From the NCBI GenBank assembly GCA_039715165.1, contig JBDLHX010000007.1, positions 1 through 49,146 on the forward strand: 49,146 bases of DNA, given 5' to 3'. The notes below the pieces were generated by a model. It saw nothing but the letters and a program-made list of their open reading frames with translations, ran no database searches and was not told the origin of the DNA. The stretch is from JAHEEL01 sp039715165 (GTDB lineage: Bacteria; Actinomycetota; Acidimicrobiia; Spongiisociales; UBA5794). Of this stretch, positions 40,127 to 46,940 are shown in pieces. Both the position numbers and the translations under genes were made by a program. Positions within the stretch are counted from its first letter, which is position 1. The number at the start of each line of letters is the position of its first letter.

Positions 40127-40918
40127 ATGCACCGCTCTGTTCGTCCCCCCGCCGTCGCCGGGGCGTTCTACCCGGCGGACGCGACAGATCTCGAAGCTGA
40201 GGTTCGTGCACATCTCGATTCGGCCGAGCACGTCGAACTCGGTTTCTCGCTCAGGATGCTCGTTGCACCCCACGCCGGGTACGTCTACTCGGGCCCCGTC
40301 GCGGCCACGGGATACCGGCTCCTCGTCGGGAGCGAGCGGTGGAGACGGGTCGTCCTCGTCGGTCCGTCCCACTACGTCTGGTTCCCGGGTCTCGCCCTTC
40401 CGGGCGCCGGCGCGCTCGGAACGCCCCTCGGTGACGTGATCGTTGACGAAGAAGGCGTGCGGGCTGCCCTGTCGCTGCCGGGCGTGTCCGAGTCACCCAC
40501 AGCGCACGCCAAGGAGCACAGTCTCGAGGTGCAGCTCCCATTCCTCCAGATCGTCCTCCCCGGGGTGCCGGTGGTACCCCTCCTCTGTGGAGACGTCGGG
40601 CCTGCGGACGTGGCAGACGTCGTGGAGGGGCTGCTCGATGACACGACACTGTTCGTCGTCTCGTCCGACCTCTCTCACTACTTCGACGCTGAAACGGCAC
40701 GTCGGCTCGATGCGGAGACGATCGAGAGAATCGAGCGGCTCGAGCCCGACGGGCTCGACAGGGAATCGGCGTGCGGCAGGATCGGAATCCAGAGCGCCCT
40801 CTACCTTGCACGGCGCCGCGGCTACGCCGTGCAGACGCTCGACGTGAGGAATTCGTCGGACACAGCGGGGCCGCCCGATCGCGTCGTCGGCTACGCAGCG
40901 ATCGCGTTCGGGGAGTAG
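40127..40918 (+). CDS. amrB: AmmeMemoRadiSam system protein B (MEMO family)
   Basis: The 263-residue MEMO-family protein starts VRPPAVAGAFYPAD. His49 (APHAGYVYSG), His82 (VGPSHYVW), His131 (KEHSLEVQLPF), the Asp-His of SSDLSHYFD and Cys216 (ACGRIG) line the pocket that resembles extradiol dioxygenases. His49, His82 and the Cys correspond in context to the metal ligands reported for human MEMO1. Its substrate is unknown. GGGAGG precedes the ATG. Confidence 0.92.
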   Translation: MHRSVRPPAVAGAFYPADATDLEAEVRAHLDSAEHVELGFSLRMLVAPHAGYVYSGPVAATGYRLLVGSERWRRVVLVGPSHYVWFPGLALPGAGALGTPLGDVIVDEEGVRAALSLPGVSESPTAHAKEHSLEVQLPFLQIVLPGVPVVPLLCGDVGPADVADVVEGLLDDTTLFVVSSDLSHYFDAETARRLDAETIERIERLEPDGLDRESACGRIGIQSALYLARRRGYAVQTLDVRNSSDTAGPPDRVVGYAAIAFGE

Positions 40919-40947
40919 CCCGACCCCGATCTGCAACGCCGGGGCGC

Positions 40948-41607
40948 TCAGGCCGACTCGGGCCCGGCGGCTGTTGAGACGTTGAGAACTTCGTCGCGAG
41001 TCCTCAACGCCGACATGACCTCGTCGAGCGAATCTCCACCCAACCCAACGACTTCGATGGCGACCGTTCGTATGCCCTCGCTCTCGTTCAGCGTCATGTT
41101 GTGCACGCTCGCTCCGACGGCGCTCAGGGATTGGAAGAGCGGCGTCATCGTTCCGTGCCCGGGTATGTACACGATCTCGAGGTGCTGGACGCGGTGGATG
41201 CGCCTTCGGATTGGTGCGAAACCGACCATGACGACGAGAGCGACGCCCAACGCGACCGCAGCGATCAAGTACATACCGAAGCCCGCAGCGAGACCCAATG
41301 CGGCAGCGAACCAGAGGGTCGCGGCCGTCGTGATTCCCGAGACGGTGAAACCAGTTCGGATCATTCCGCCCGCTCCGATGAAGCCGATGCCGGTCACCAC
41401 CTGGGCGGCGACGCGTGTTGGATCGACGTCGGTTCCCTCGAATGAATATGCACCGGCGATCGTGAAGAGCGCCGCACCGGCAGCGACCAGAGTGTGGGTC
41501 CGCAGGCCCGCCGTCTTCTGGTAGATCTCTCGCTCAGCGCCGAGCGCGGCACCGAGGAGAGCGGCGATCACCACTCTGAGAATGAGTTCGATCTGCGGTG
41601 GCGACAC
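40948..41607 (-). CDS. MgtC/SapB-family membrane protein
   Basis: The 219-residue protein has four to five N-terminal helices with the MgtC signature GAALGAEREIYQKTAGLRTHTL and GIGFIGAGGMIR, then a cytoplasmic ~85-residue ACT-like C-terminal domain (LEIVYIPGHG to VLNVSTAAG). MgtC proteins protect cells at low Mg2+ and some modulate the F-type ATPase; many members have unknown roles. It starts with GTG. It is embedded between the MEMO and radical SAM genes. Confidence 0.87.
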   Translation of the reverse strand: MSPPQIELILRVVIAALLGAALGAEREIYQKTAGLRTHTLVAAGAALFTIAGAYSFEGTDVDPTRVAAQVVTGIGFIGAGGMIRTGFTVSGITTAATLWFAAALGLAAGFGMYLIAAVALGVALVVMVGFAPIRRRIHRVQHLEIVYIPGHGTMTPLFQSLSAVGASVHNMTLNESEGIRTVAIEVVGLGGDSLDEVMSALRTRDEVLNVSTAAGPESA

Positions 41608-41713
41608 GGGAGTCCCTTCGACGCTTGCAGCCTACCGAGTATGCGACAGCGCGATCCGTCATCGTTGGATGACGCCCGGGATGGGGTCCCGGGTCTGTCG
41701 ACCGGCTCCTCGC

Positions 41714-42856
41714 CTATGCCCGGTCGGCGAGTCTCACCGGCAGGCGCCGCCCGCCCCAATCGCCCGGCTCCGCCTCGAAGACGCCGGGGCACTTCTCGCC
41801 GCATTCGAGGCAGGACCCTTCAGCGTCGAGGCCCCACCGGCCGAGGCAGTACCAATCCCGCTCGATCAGGACCGCGCCACAGGAGGTGCAGAGCGTCGAT
41901 TGCCCGGCAGGGTCGTGGACGTTGCCGGTGTAGACGTACTCCTCGCCGCTGTCGAGGGCGATCCGGCGCGCCCGCGTGAGCGTCCTCTCAGGCGTCGGCG
42001 GGCGGTCCATCATCCGGTAGTCGGGGTGGAACGCGGTGAAGTGATGGGGGACGTCGCGTCCGAGGTGCTCCACGATCCACTCCGTCATCTCGCCGATCTC
42101 GTGGTCCGAGTCGTTGAGGCCCGGGATGAGCAGCGTCGTGATCTCCAGCCAGACGTCGGTCTCATGGCGCACGTATTCGAGTGTGTCGAGCACCGGATCG
42201 AGGGACCCGCCACAGATCCGGTGGTAGAAGTCTTCCGTGAACGCCTTCAGGTCGATGTTGGCGGCGTCCATGTGCTCGTAGAACTCACGGCGGGGCTCCG
42301 GACTCACGTATCCGGCGGTGACGGCCACGGTTCGGATCCCCTTCTCCCGAGCTGCGACCGCTGAGTCGATCGCGTACTCGTGGAAGATCACCGGGTCGTT
42401 GTATGTGAAGGCGATGCTCCGACACCCGAAGTCGCCGGCGACGGTGGCGATCTTCTCCGGCGATGCCTCGTCGGCGAGGATGTCGTACTCGCGTGCCTTT
42501 GAGATGTCCCAGTTCTGGCAGAAGCGGCATGCGAGGTTGCATCCGGCGGTGCCGAACGACAGCACCGGCGTCCCGGGGAGGAAATGGTTGAGGGGCTTCT
42601 TCTCGATCGGGTCGACGCAGAAGCCGCTCGACCGCCCGTACGTGGTGAGCACGATCTCGTTGTCGACCCGGGCCCGGACGTAGCAAAGCCCGCGCTGGCC
42701 GTCTCTCAGCTTGCACTCCCGCGGGCAGAGATCGCACTGGATCCGTCCGTCGTCGAGGCGGTGCCAGTACTTCGTGGAGACGACCGACCCCGGAGCACCG
42801 AGATCCTCACGGCGCACCGGCACCCGGTCGGCAGGATTCGCTTCGGACTCGCGCAC
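41714..42856 (-). CDS. amrS: AmmeMemoRadiSam system radical SAM enzyme
   Basis: The ~380-residue radical SAM protein carries the SAM-cluster Cys triad CxxxCxxC at 106, 110 and 113 (GTAGCNLACRFCQNW). An N-terminal Cys group (CDLCPRECKL and GLCYV; Cys41, 44, 48, 58) and a C-terminal group (LCTSCGAV, YCLGRW, SCLECGEKCPG) may bind auxiliary metals. YNDPVIFHEYAID and DIDLKAF-like text (ANIDLKAFTEDFY) resemble pyruvate-formate-lyase-activating enzymes. It is the third member of the AmmeMemoRadiSam set. The start is uncertain: GTG at 42856 has AGGTGAG upstream; GTGs at 42823 and 42817 are alternatives. Confidence 0.92.
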   Translation of the reverse strand: MRESEANPADRVPVRREDLGAPGSVVSTKYWHRLDDGRIQCDLCPRECKLRDGQRGLCYVRARVDNEIVLTTYGRSSGFCVDPIEKKPLNHFLPGTPVLSFGTAGCNLACRFCQNWDISKAREYDILADEASPEKIATVAGDFGCRSIAFTYNDPVIFHEYAIDSAVAAREKGIRTVAVTAGYVSPEPRREFYEHMDAANIDLKAFTEDFYHRICGGSLDPVLDTLEYVRHETDVWLEITTLLIPGLNDSDHEIGEMTEWIVEHLGRDVPHHFTAFHPDYRMMDRPPTPERTLTRARRIALDSGEEYVYTGNVHDPAGQSTLCTSCGAVLIERDWYCLGRWGLDAEGSCLECGEKCPGVFEAEPGDWGGRRLPVRLADRA

Positions 42857-42884
42857 GACGATCTCACCTGTCCCGATACTTCGA

Positions 42885-42940
42885 GCATACGCGTACCCAG
42901 GGTTGCAGTCCCCGTATGCGGCGCCGACAGCCCGCGGAAC
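42885..42940 (+). repeat. copy of the dispersed palindromic repeat
   Basis: Begins GCATACGCGTACCCAGGGTT, continues GCAGTCCCCGTATGCGGCGCC and GACAGCCCGCGGAA (written in pieces). GCATAC and GTATGC are inverted repeats. It matches the copy at 18220-18273 closely and the left half of the 39360 element with identical internal spacing. It lies upstream of the radical SAM gene, just beyond its promoter region. Confidence 0.75.
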
Positions 42941-42964
42941 GCAGAACTGTCGGCTGGCCGACAG
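42923..42964. repeat. clustered GCCGACAG inverted repeats
   Basis: GCCGACAG (42923-42930), its complement CTGTCGGC (42947-42954) and GCCGACAG again (42957-42964) can form alternative hairpins. It overlaps the end of the dispersed repeat and sits upstream of the membrane-protein operon starting at 43026. Confidence 0.5.
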
Positions 42965-43025
42965 TCTGGGCCGAATCCGGGTGCGCCGCCGGTTGGACGA
43001 AGCGGGACGCTGAAAGGAGAAGATC

Positions 43026-43973
43026 ATGACAGCAACCCTTGACAGAATCGTCCATCCGGACATCAACTACTCGGCGGAGACGGGGCATCGCAAGAGCGGC
43101 CTCGGAGTCGGCCTCGTGGCCCTGATGATCGCCATGGTGGTCGCGGGCCTCGGGATCTACGCGGCGAGCCTTGTCGGCAGCGCCGGAGACGAAGAGACGC
43201 TCGGGCAAGTGCTCGCCGTCGCCTTCGGTCTCAACACGACGGCGCTTGTGCTGCTCAAGACGGGGATCGCTGTGGTCCTGATTGGGATCCTCGTGAGAAT
43301 CTGGATCCGGGTGGAGAGCGTGAAAGCGTCGCTTCCTGCTCTAAGGGCCGATGTCGAGGTCGGAACCATCCGGACCGGTGATGTCGATACCGATTTCGGT
43401 CCGGCGACGGTGTCGGCGAAAGCCCCGACCCGGCTTCCGATTCACAGAATGGCCAACACCATGTGGGGACCGATGCTCGTCATGGGCGTGATGGCCGTGT
43501 TCACCGGGCTCGTCGTGTCGTGGGTGTGGGCCGGCAACATCGGAACCAGCACTGGACTCGGCGCAGCAGCCTGGACCCAAGGTCTTCAGTTCCTCGGCGA
43601 AGGATTCGTGCTCGCTTCGATCTCGTTCCTCCTCGCCTCGATCCTGTCCGGATTGCGTGAGGGCGGTGGCGAGGTTCAAGAGGCGCTCGGCCTCCCCGTC
43701 AAGACGCTCAAGATGCCGCCCACCGCCAAGACGTTCGTCGCCTTGATGATGATGGGACTGATGATCGAGATCGCCCAGTTCGGTCTCTACATCTACATCA
43801 CGACGTTCGACGACCTCGCCCGCTACACCTTGTGGTCGTCATGGCTCGGACCGTTCCGCGAACTGGGCCTCGGCCTGCTGCTCGCCGGAATCGTCCTGGC
43901 GCTGGCAACGATCGCCAAGGCACTCGGGTTCCAGTTCTCCCGCATTCGCGACATCGTCGCGACGGGCACGTAG
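43026..43973 (+). CDS. membrane protein of unknown function, paralogue of its neighbour
   Basis: A 315-residue protein with about seven membrane helices and AAAGGAGAAG upstream. The C-terminal two thirds match the next gene: GGGEVQEALGLPVKTLKMPP here against GGGRTQEAAGSEVKTLTMPV there, then a membrane segment, and FQFSRIRDIV against FQSIRIREIA at the end. The first ~130 residues, with three helices and an Asp/Thr-rich loop, are extra. I recognise no family, catalytic residues or transporter motif. The pair forms a two-gene operon closed by a terminator. Confidence 0.75.
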   Translation: MTATLDRIVHPDINYSAETGHRKSGLGVGLVALMIAMVVAGLGIYAASLVGSAGDEETLGQVLAVAFGLNTTALVLLKTGIAVVLIGILVRIWIRVESVKASLPALRADVEVGTIRTGDVDTDFGPATVSAKAPTRLPIHRMANTMWGPMLVMGVMAVFTGLVVSWVWAGNIGTSTGLGAAAWTQGLQFLGEGFVLASISFLLASILSGLREGGGEVQEALGLPVKTLKMPPTAKTFVALMMMGLMIEIAQFGLYIYITTFDDLARYTLWSSWLGPFRELGLGLLLAGIVLALATIAKALGFQFSRIRDIVATGT

Positions 43974-43985
43974 GAGGGGATCACA

Positions 43986-44603
43986 ATGACCACTGCAACA
44001 TACGACTTCGACACACAGACGTCGGTCAAGGCCCTGGACGTCAACGTCCCCCAGAGGGCGGGACGCACACTCTGGGCCCCGGCATTCGCCATGTCCCTGG
44101 TGGGCTTCGCCGCAGGGATGATCCTGGCGATCGTCAAGGCCTCAGCCGTCGCCGACGGGGACGCCGTTCTCGCGGCATCGCTGAACAACTACGGGATCGC
44201 CGCGATGTTCTTCGGCTTCACGATGGTCTTCACCGGTATCTCTTTCGCCATTGCACGGATTCTCGGTGAGTTCCGTGTCGGCGGAGGCCGGACGCAGGAA
44301 GCGGCCGGCTCCGAGGTGAAGACGCTCACGATGCCGGTCACCGCCAGGGCGTTCATCGGCCTCATGGCGATGGCGATGATGATTCTCATGGCTGCGGTCG
44401 TCGCCCACGTCGTCGTCGGTGCCCAGGTCAACGCCGAAACGCTGTCGCTCGTCGATGCCGAACGGTGGGACATCTGGCTCGAGGCGGCACGGCGCTTCGC
44501 CGTCTCCCTGTACCTGTTCTCGATCACGCTCGGCCTGGCCACGATCATCTACGTGATCCGGTTTCAGTCGATCCGGATTCGTGAGATCGCCGACGCCACG
44601 TAG
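43986..44603 (+). CDS. membrane protein of unknown function, paralogue of its neighbour
   Basis: A 205-residue protein with about four membrane helices; GGAGGGG precedes the ATG. It is homologous to the C-terminal part of the preceding protein, with a conserved soluble loop GGG-QEA-VKTL-MP-TA. It starts 12 bases after the first gene, so the two are likely made together and may form a heteromeric membrane complex. Function unknown. Confidence 0.75.
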   Translation: MTTATYDFDTQTSVKALDVNVPQRAGRTLWAPAFAMSLVGFAAGMILAIVKASAVADGDAVLAASLNNYGIAAMFFGFTMVFTGISFAIARILGEFRVGGGRTQEAAGSEVKTLTMPVTARAFIGLMAMAMMILMAAVVAHVVVGAQVNAETLSLVDAERWDIWLEAARRFAVSLYLFSITLGLATIIYVIRFQSIRIREIADAT

Positions 44604-44628
44604 ATCCCTGGGAAAGGAGGACGAAAGA

Positions 44629-44654
44629 AGGGGCTGCCCGTCGGGGCGGCCCCT
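44629..44654 (+). terminator. terminator after the paralogous membrane-protein pair
   Basis: AGGGGCTGCCC and GGGCGGCCCCT form an 11-bp stem with one G-T pair and a four-base loop, followed by CTTACG. It lies 25 bases beyond the stop codon of the second gene and between convergent genes. Confidence 0.65.
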
Positions 44655-44728
44655 CTTACGCGATCGTCGCCGAGCGTGGCGTTGACCCGTATGGATTGGC
44701 GGTCCAGGAGCGCCTCGTTCGATGGCTC

Positions 44729-46759
44729 CTATTTGGTGCCGCGACCGAGGGTCCATTCGCTCGTTGGATCCTGCCCGGGCTCCATGAGGAAGCCGAGTTC
44801 CTCCCTCGACTCCCCGGTTCCGAACACGGTGATCGCGTCGCCCAGTTCGATGGCCGTGCTGCCGTGCGGGATGAGCACGGTCGATCCGCGCCGGATCGAG
44901 ACGAGAACGGCATCGCTCGGCCACGGAACGTCCTTGACGAGGGATCCGATGATCGGCGAACCGCGCCGAACCGGTGTCTCGAAGAAGACGGCTCCCGGCT
45001 GTGTCCGGACCCGCATGCGGTCGCGGTAGAGGTGACGGTCTGTGGAGGTGCCGAGGGCGTGGTGGTAGGCCTTGACGACCGACTCGCGCCGGAACATGCC
45101 GAGGAGGTGTCGCCGGTCGTCGTCGGCCACGACCGGGAGACGTCCCAGGCCCAGTGACGCCATTCGGGCGAGGGCGGCCGAGACGGGGAGATCGGGCGTG
45201 ATCGTGACGGGCGTCACGGTCATCTCGTCTCCCACCGTCCGAGTGTGGCCCTCTCGGCCGGCGCGTTCGACATCGGTGACCGTGATGATGCCGACCAGTT
45301 CGCCGTCGGCGACGACCGGCATGCCGTGATGGCGGGTCCGGTCGAGCCTCTCATCGAGCTCCTCGAGCGTCATGTCCGGCGCTGCGACCTCGTCGACGTC
45401 CGACATGACTTCCCCCACGAGAACGGTGTCGAGCAGGTCGATGTCCTCGGTCTCCGGCAGGCGGATTCCCTTGCGAGCGAGCGACATCGTGTAGGCGGAT
45501 TCTGGATGGAATTGCTCGCTGATGAAGGTTGCAAGCGCCGATGCGAGCATCAGCGGGAGCACCAATCCGTAGCTGCCCGTCAATTCGAACACGAGGATCA
45601 CCGCGGTGAGCGGTGCTCGCGCCGTTGCCGCGAGCGCCGCCGCCATGCCGACGAGAGCGAACGCACCGGGTTCGATCTCGGACACGGTCCAGATGGGATC
45701 GATGAGGATGGCGAAGCCGGCGCCGACCGCACCGCCGATCACGAGCGCCGGCATGAAGGTGCCGGCCGAGCCGCCACCCTTGCGGGTGAGAGCTGCCGTG
45801 ACCGCCTTGAGCGTGGCGATGATGAGCAGTGACCACCAGATGAACTCCCCGTGGTCTTTCAGCGAGAGCAACTCGGTGAGGAACAGCTGTCCGGTGCCCA
45901 GCGTCTCGGGATAGACCAATCCGATGAAGGCGACCGACACACCCATCAGCAGGGGAACGATCCATCCCGGAATCACGGACGCAAGCTTCGTGATGCTGAC
46001 CCGGTCGAGAACCCGGAGGAAGAACGTGCCGAAGAGGACGGCGAGCACAGCGAGGATCGTGTAGAGGATCAATTGCCACGGATCTTTGAGTTGGTAGGCC
46101 GGTGAGCTGAGGAAGCGTTCTTCCCCGACGAGGGTGTGTGTCGTCACCGCCGCCGCCACCGACGTGACGACGATCGCGCTGACGTGGCGGATAGCGAACG
46201 AACTCAAGATCACCTCGAGTGCGAACATCATCCCGGCGATCGGGGCGTTGAAGCTGGCACCGATGCCGGCACCGGCACCGGCTGCAACGAAGCTCTTCAC
46301 CTGATCGAGGCCGAAGCCGGTGTACCGGGCAAACGAAGAACCGATGGCGCCTCCGATGAGAACGATGGGACCCTCTCGTCCACCCGAACCGCCCGTTCCG
46401 AGAGTGGCGGCGGTAGCCACGATCTTCGAAGGGATGACTCTCGTGGGGAGATATCCCGCCTCGAGATTCACCGAAACCATGGTCTCGGCCACACCACCTC
46501 CGGAGACCCCGGGGCCCAACCATCGATTCAGGAGCCACGAAGCCAGGAGGCCGATCGGAATCGACACCATGAACATCCACTTGCCGAATCCGAGGAGAGC
46601 GTCGGTCTCGAGGACACCGTCGGAGACCAACTCCAGCGCCCAGACGAGCGCAGCGGCGCCGAGGCCGACGAGGATTCCAAGGAGGAGCGAAGCAGCGAGG
46701 AATGCAGCGTGGCCGTGGGATGCGAGGGCGGATCGCGCACGAGACGAGAGAGAATCCAT
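44729..46759 (-). CDS. ClC-family chloride channel/transporter with CBS pair and TrkA-C domain
   Basis: The 676-residue protein has a ClC membrane core (~15-430) with selectivity motifs GPGVSGGG, GSGGREGP (containing the gating Glu) and KGGGSAGTFMPALVIGG. Two CBS domains follow (~450-505 and ~515-575; VGEVMSDVDEVAAP and VGDEMTVTPVTITP), then an RCK/TrkA-C domain (~600-660; GSPIIGSLVKDV, LGDAITVFGTGE). CBS pairs bind adenine nucleotides and TrkA-C domains bind small ligands, so anion flux is probably gated by cytosolic signals. Whether it is channel or H+/Cl- antiporter cannot be decided here. Confidence 0.92.
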   Translation of the reverse strand: MDSLSSRARSALASHGHAAFLAASLLLGILVGLGAAALVWALELVSDGVLETDALLGFGKWMFMVSIPIGLLASWLLNRWLGPGVSGGGVAETMVSVNLEAGYLPTRVIPSKIVATAATLGTGGSGGREGPIVLIGGAIGSSFARYTGFGLDQVKSFVAAGAGAGIGASFNAPIAGMMFALEVILSSFAIRHVSAIVVTSVAAAVTTHTLVGEERFLSSPAYQLKDPWQLILYTILAVLAVLFGTFFLRVLDRVSITKLASVIPGWIVPLLMGVSVAFIGLVYPETLGTGQLFLTELLSLKDHGEFIWWSLLIIATLKAVTAALTRKGGGSAGTFMPALVIGGAVGAGFAILIDPIWTVSEIEPGAFALVGMAAALAATARAPLTAVILVFELTGSYGLVLPLMLASALATFISEQFHPESAYTMSLARKGIRLPETEDIDLLDTVLVGEVMSDVDEVAAPDMTLEELDERLDRTRHHGMPVVADGELVGIITVTDVERAGREGHTRTVGDEMTVTPVTITPDLPVSAALARMASLGLGRLPVVADDDRRHLLGMFRRESVVKAYHHALGTSTDRHLYRDRMRVRTQPGAVFFETPVRRGSPIIGSLVKDVPWPSDAVLVSIRRGSTVLIPHGSTAIELGDAITVFGTGESREELGFLMEPGQDPTSEWTLGRGTK

Positions 46760-46811
46760 GGACCTTGAACGGTAGCCCGGCCGAGACGCAGAACCTCTGT
46801 TCTCACCGACA

Positions 46812-46852
46812 GATCGGCGGTCGCTGGACCAGGAAGTCCAGCGTCTCCGATC
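46812..46852 (-). ncRNA. structured stem-loop upstream of the ClC gene
   Basis: Outer stem GATCGG/CCGATC and inner stem CGCTGGA/TCCAGCG are separated by a small internal loop and capped by eight bases. It lies in the 181 bases between the PASTA gene and the ClC start, on the ClC leader side. It does not match the fluoride riboswitch consensus I know. It may be only a structured leader or a second terminator. Confidence 0.25.
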
Positions 46853-46885
46853 TCTTGAGAATCGTTGCGCGTGCTACCGAACGAC

Positions 46886-46916
46886 GCGAGGGGCTGCCCG
46901 ACGGGCAGCCCCTCGC
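46886..46916 (-). terminator. terminator after the PASTA-domain gene
   Basis: GCGAGGGGCTGCCC and GGGCAGCCCCTCGC form a perfect 14-bp stem with a three-base loop, 25 bases past the stop codon of the PASTA gene. No T-run follows on either strand. Confidence 0.6.
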
Positions 46917-46940
46917 CTTCACTTGGCCGGGGTCAGCCGG

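Noticed and set aside
46760..46885. Fluoride riboswitch upstream of the ClC gene
   Set aside because: A hairpin exists but the conserved GGNGAUGG start and CUGAUG pseudoknot segments are not found, and the ClC core does not look like the fluoride subgroup.
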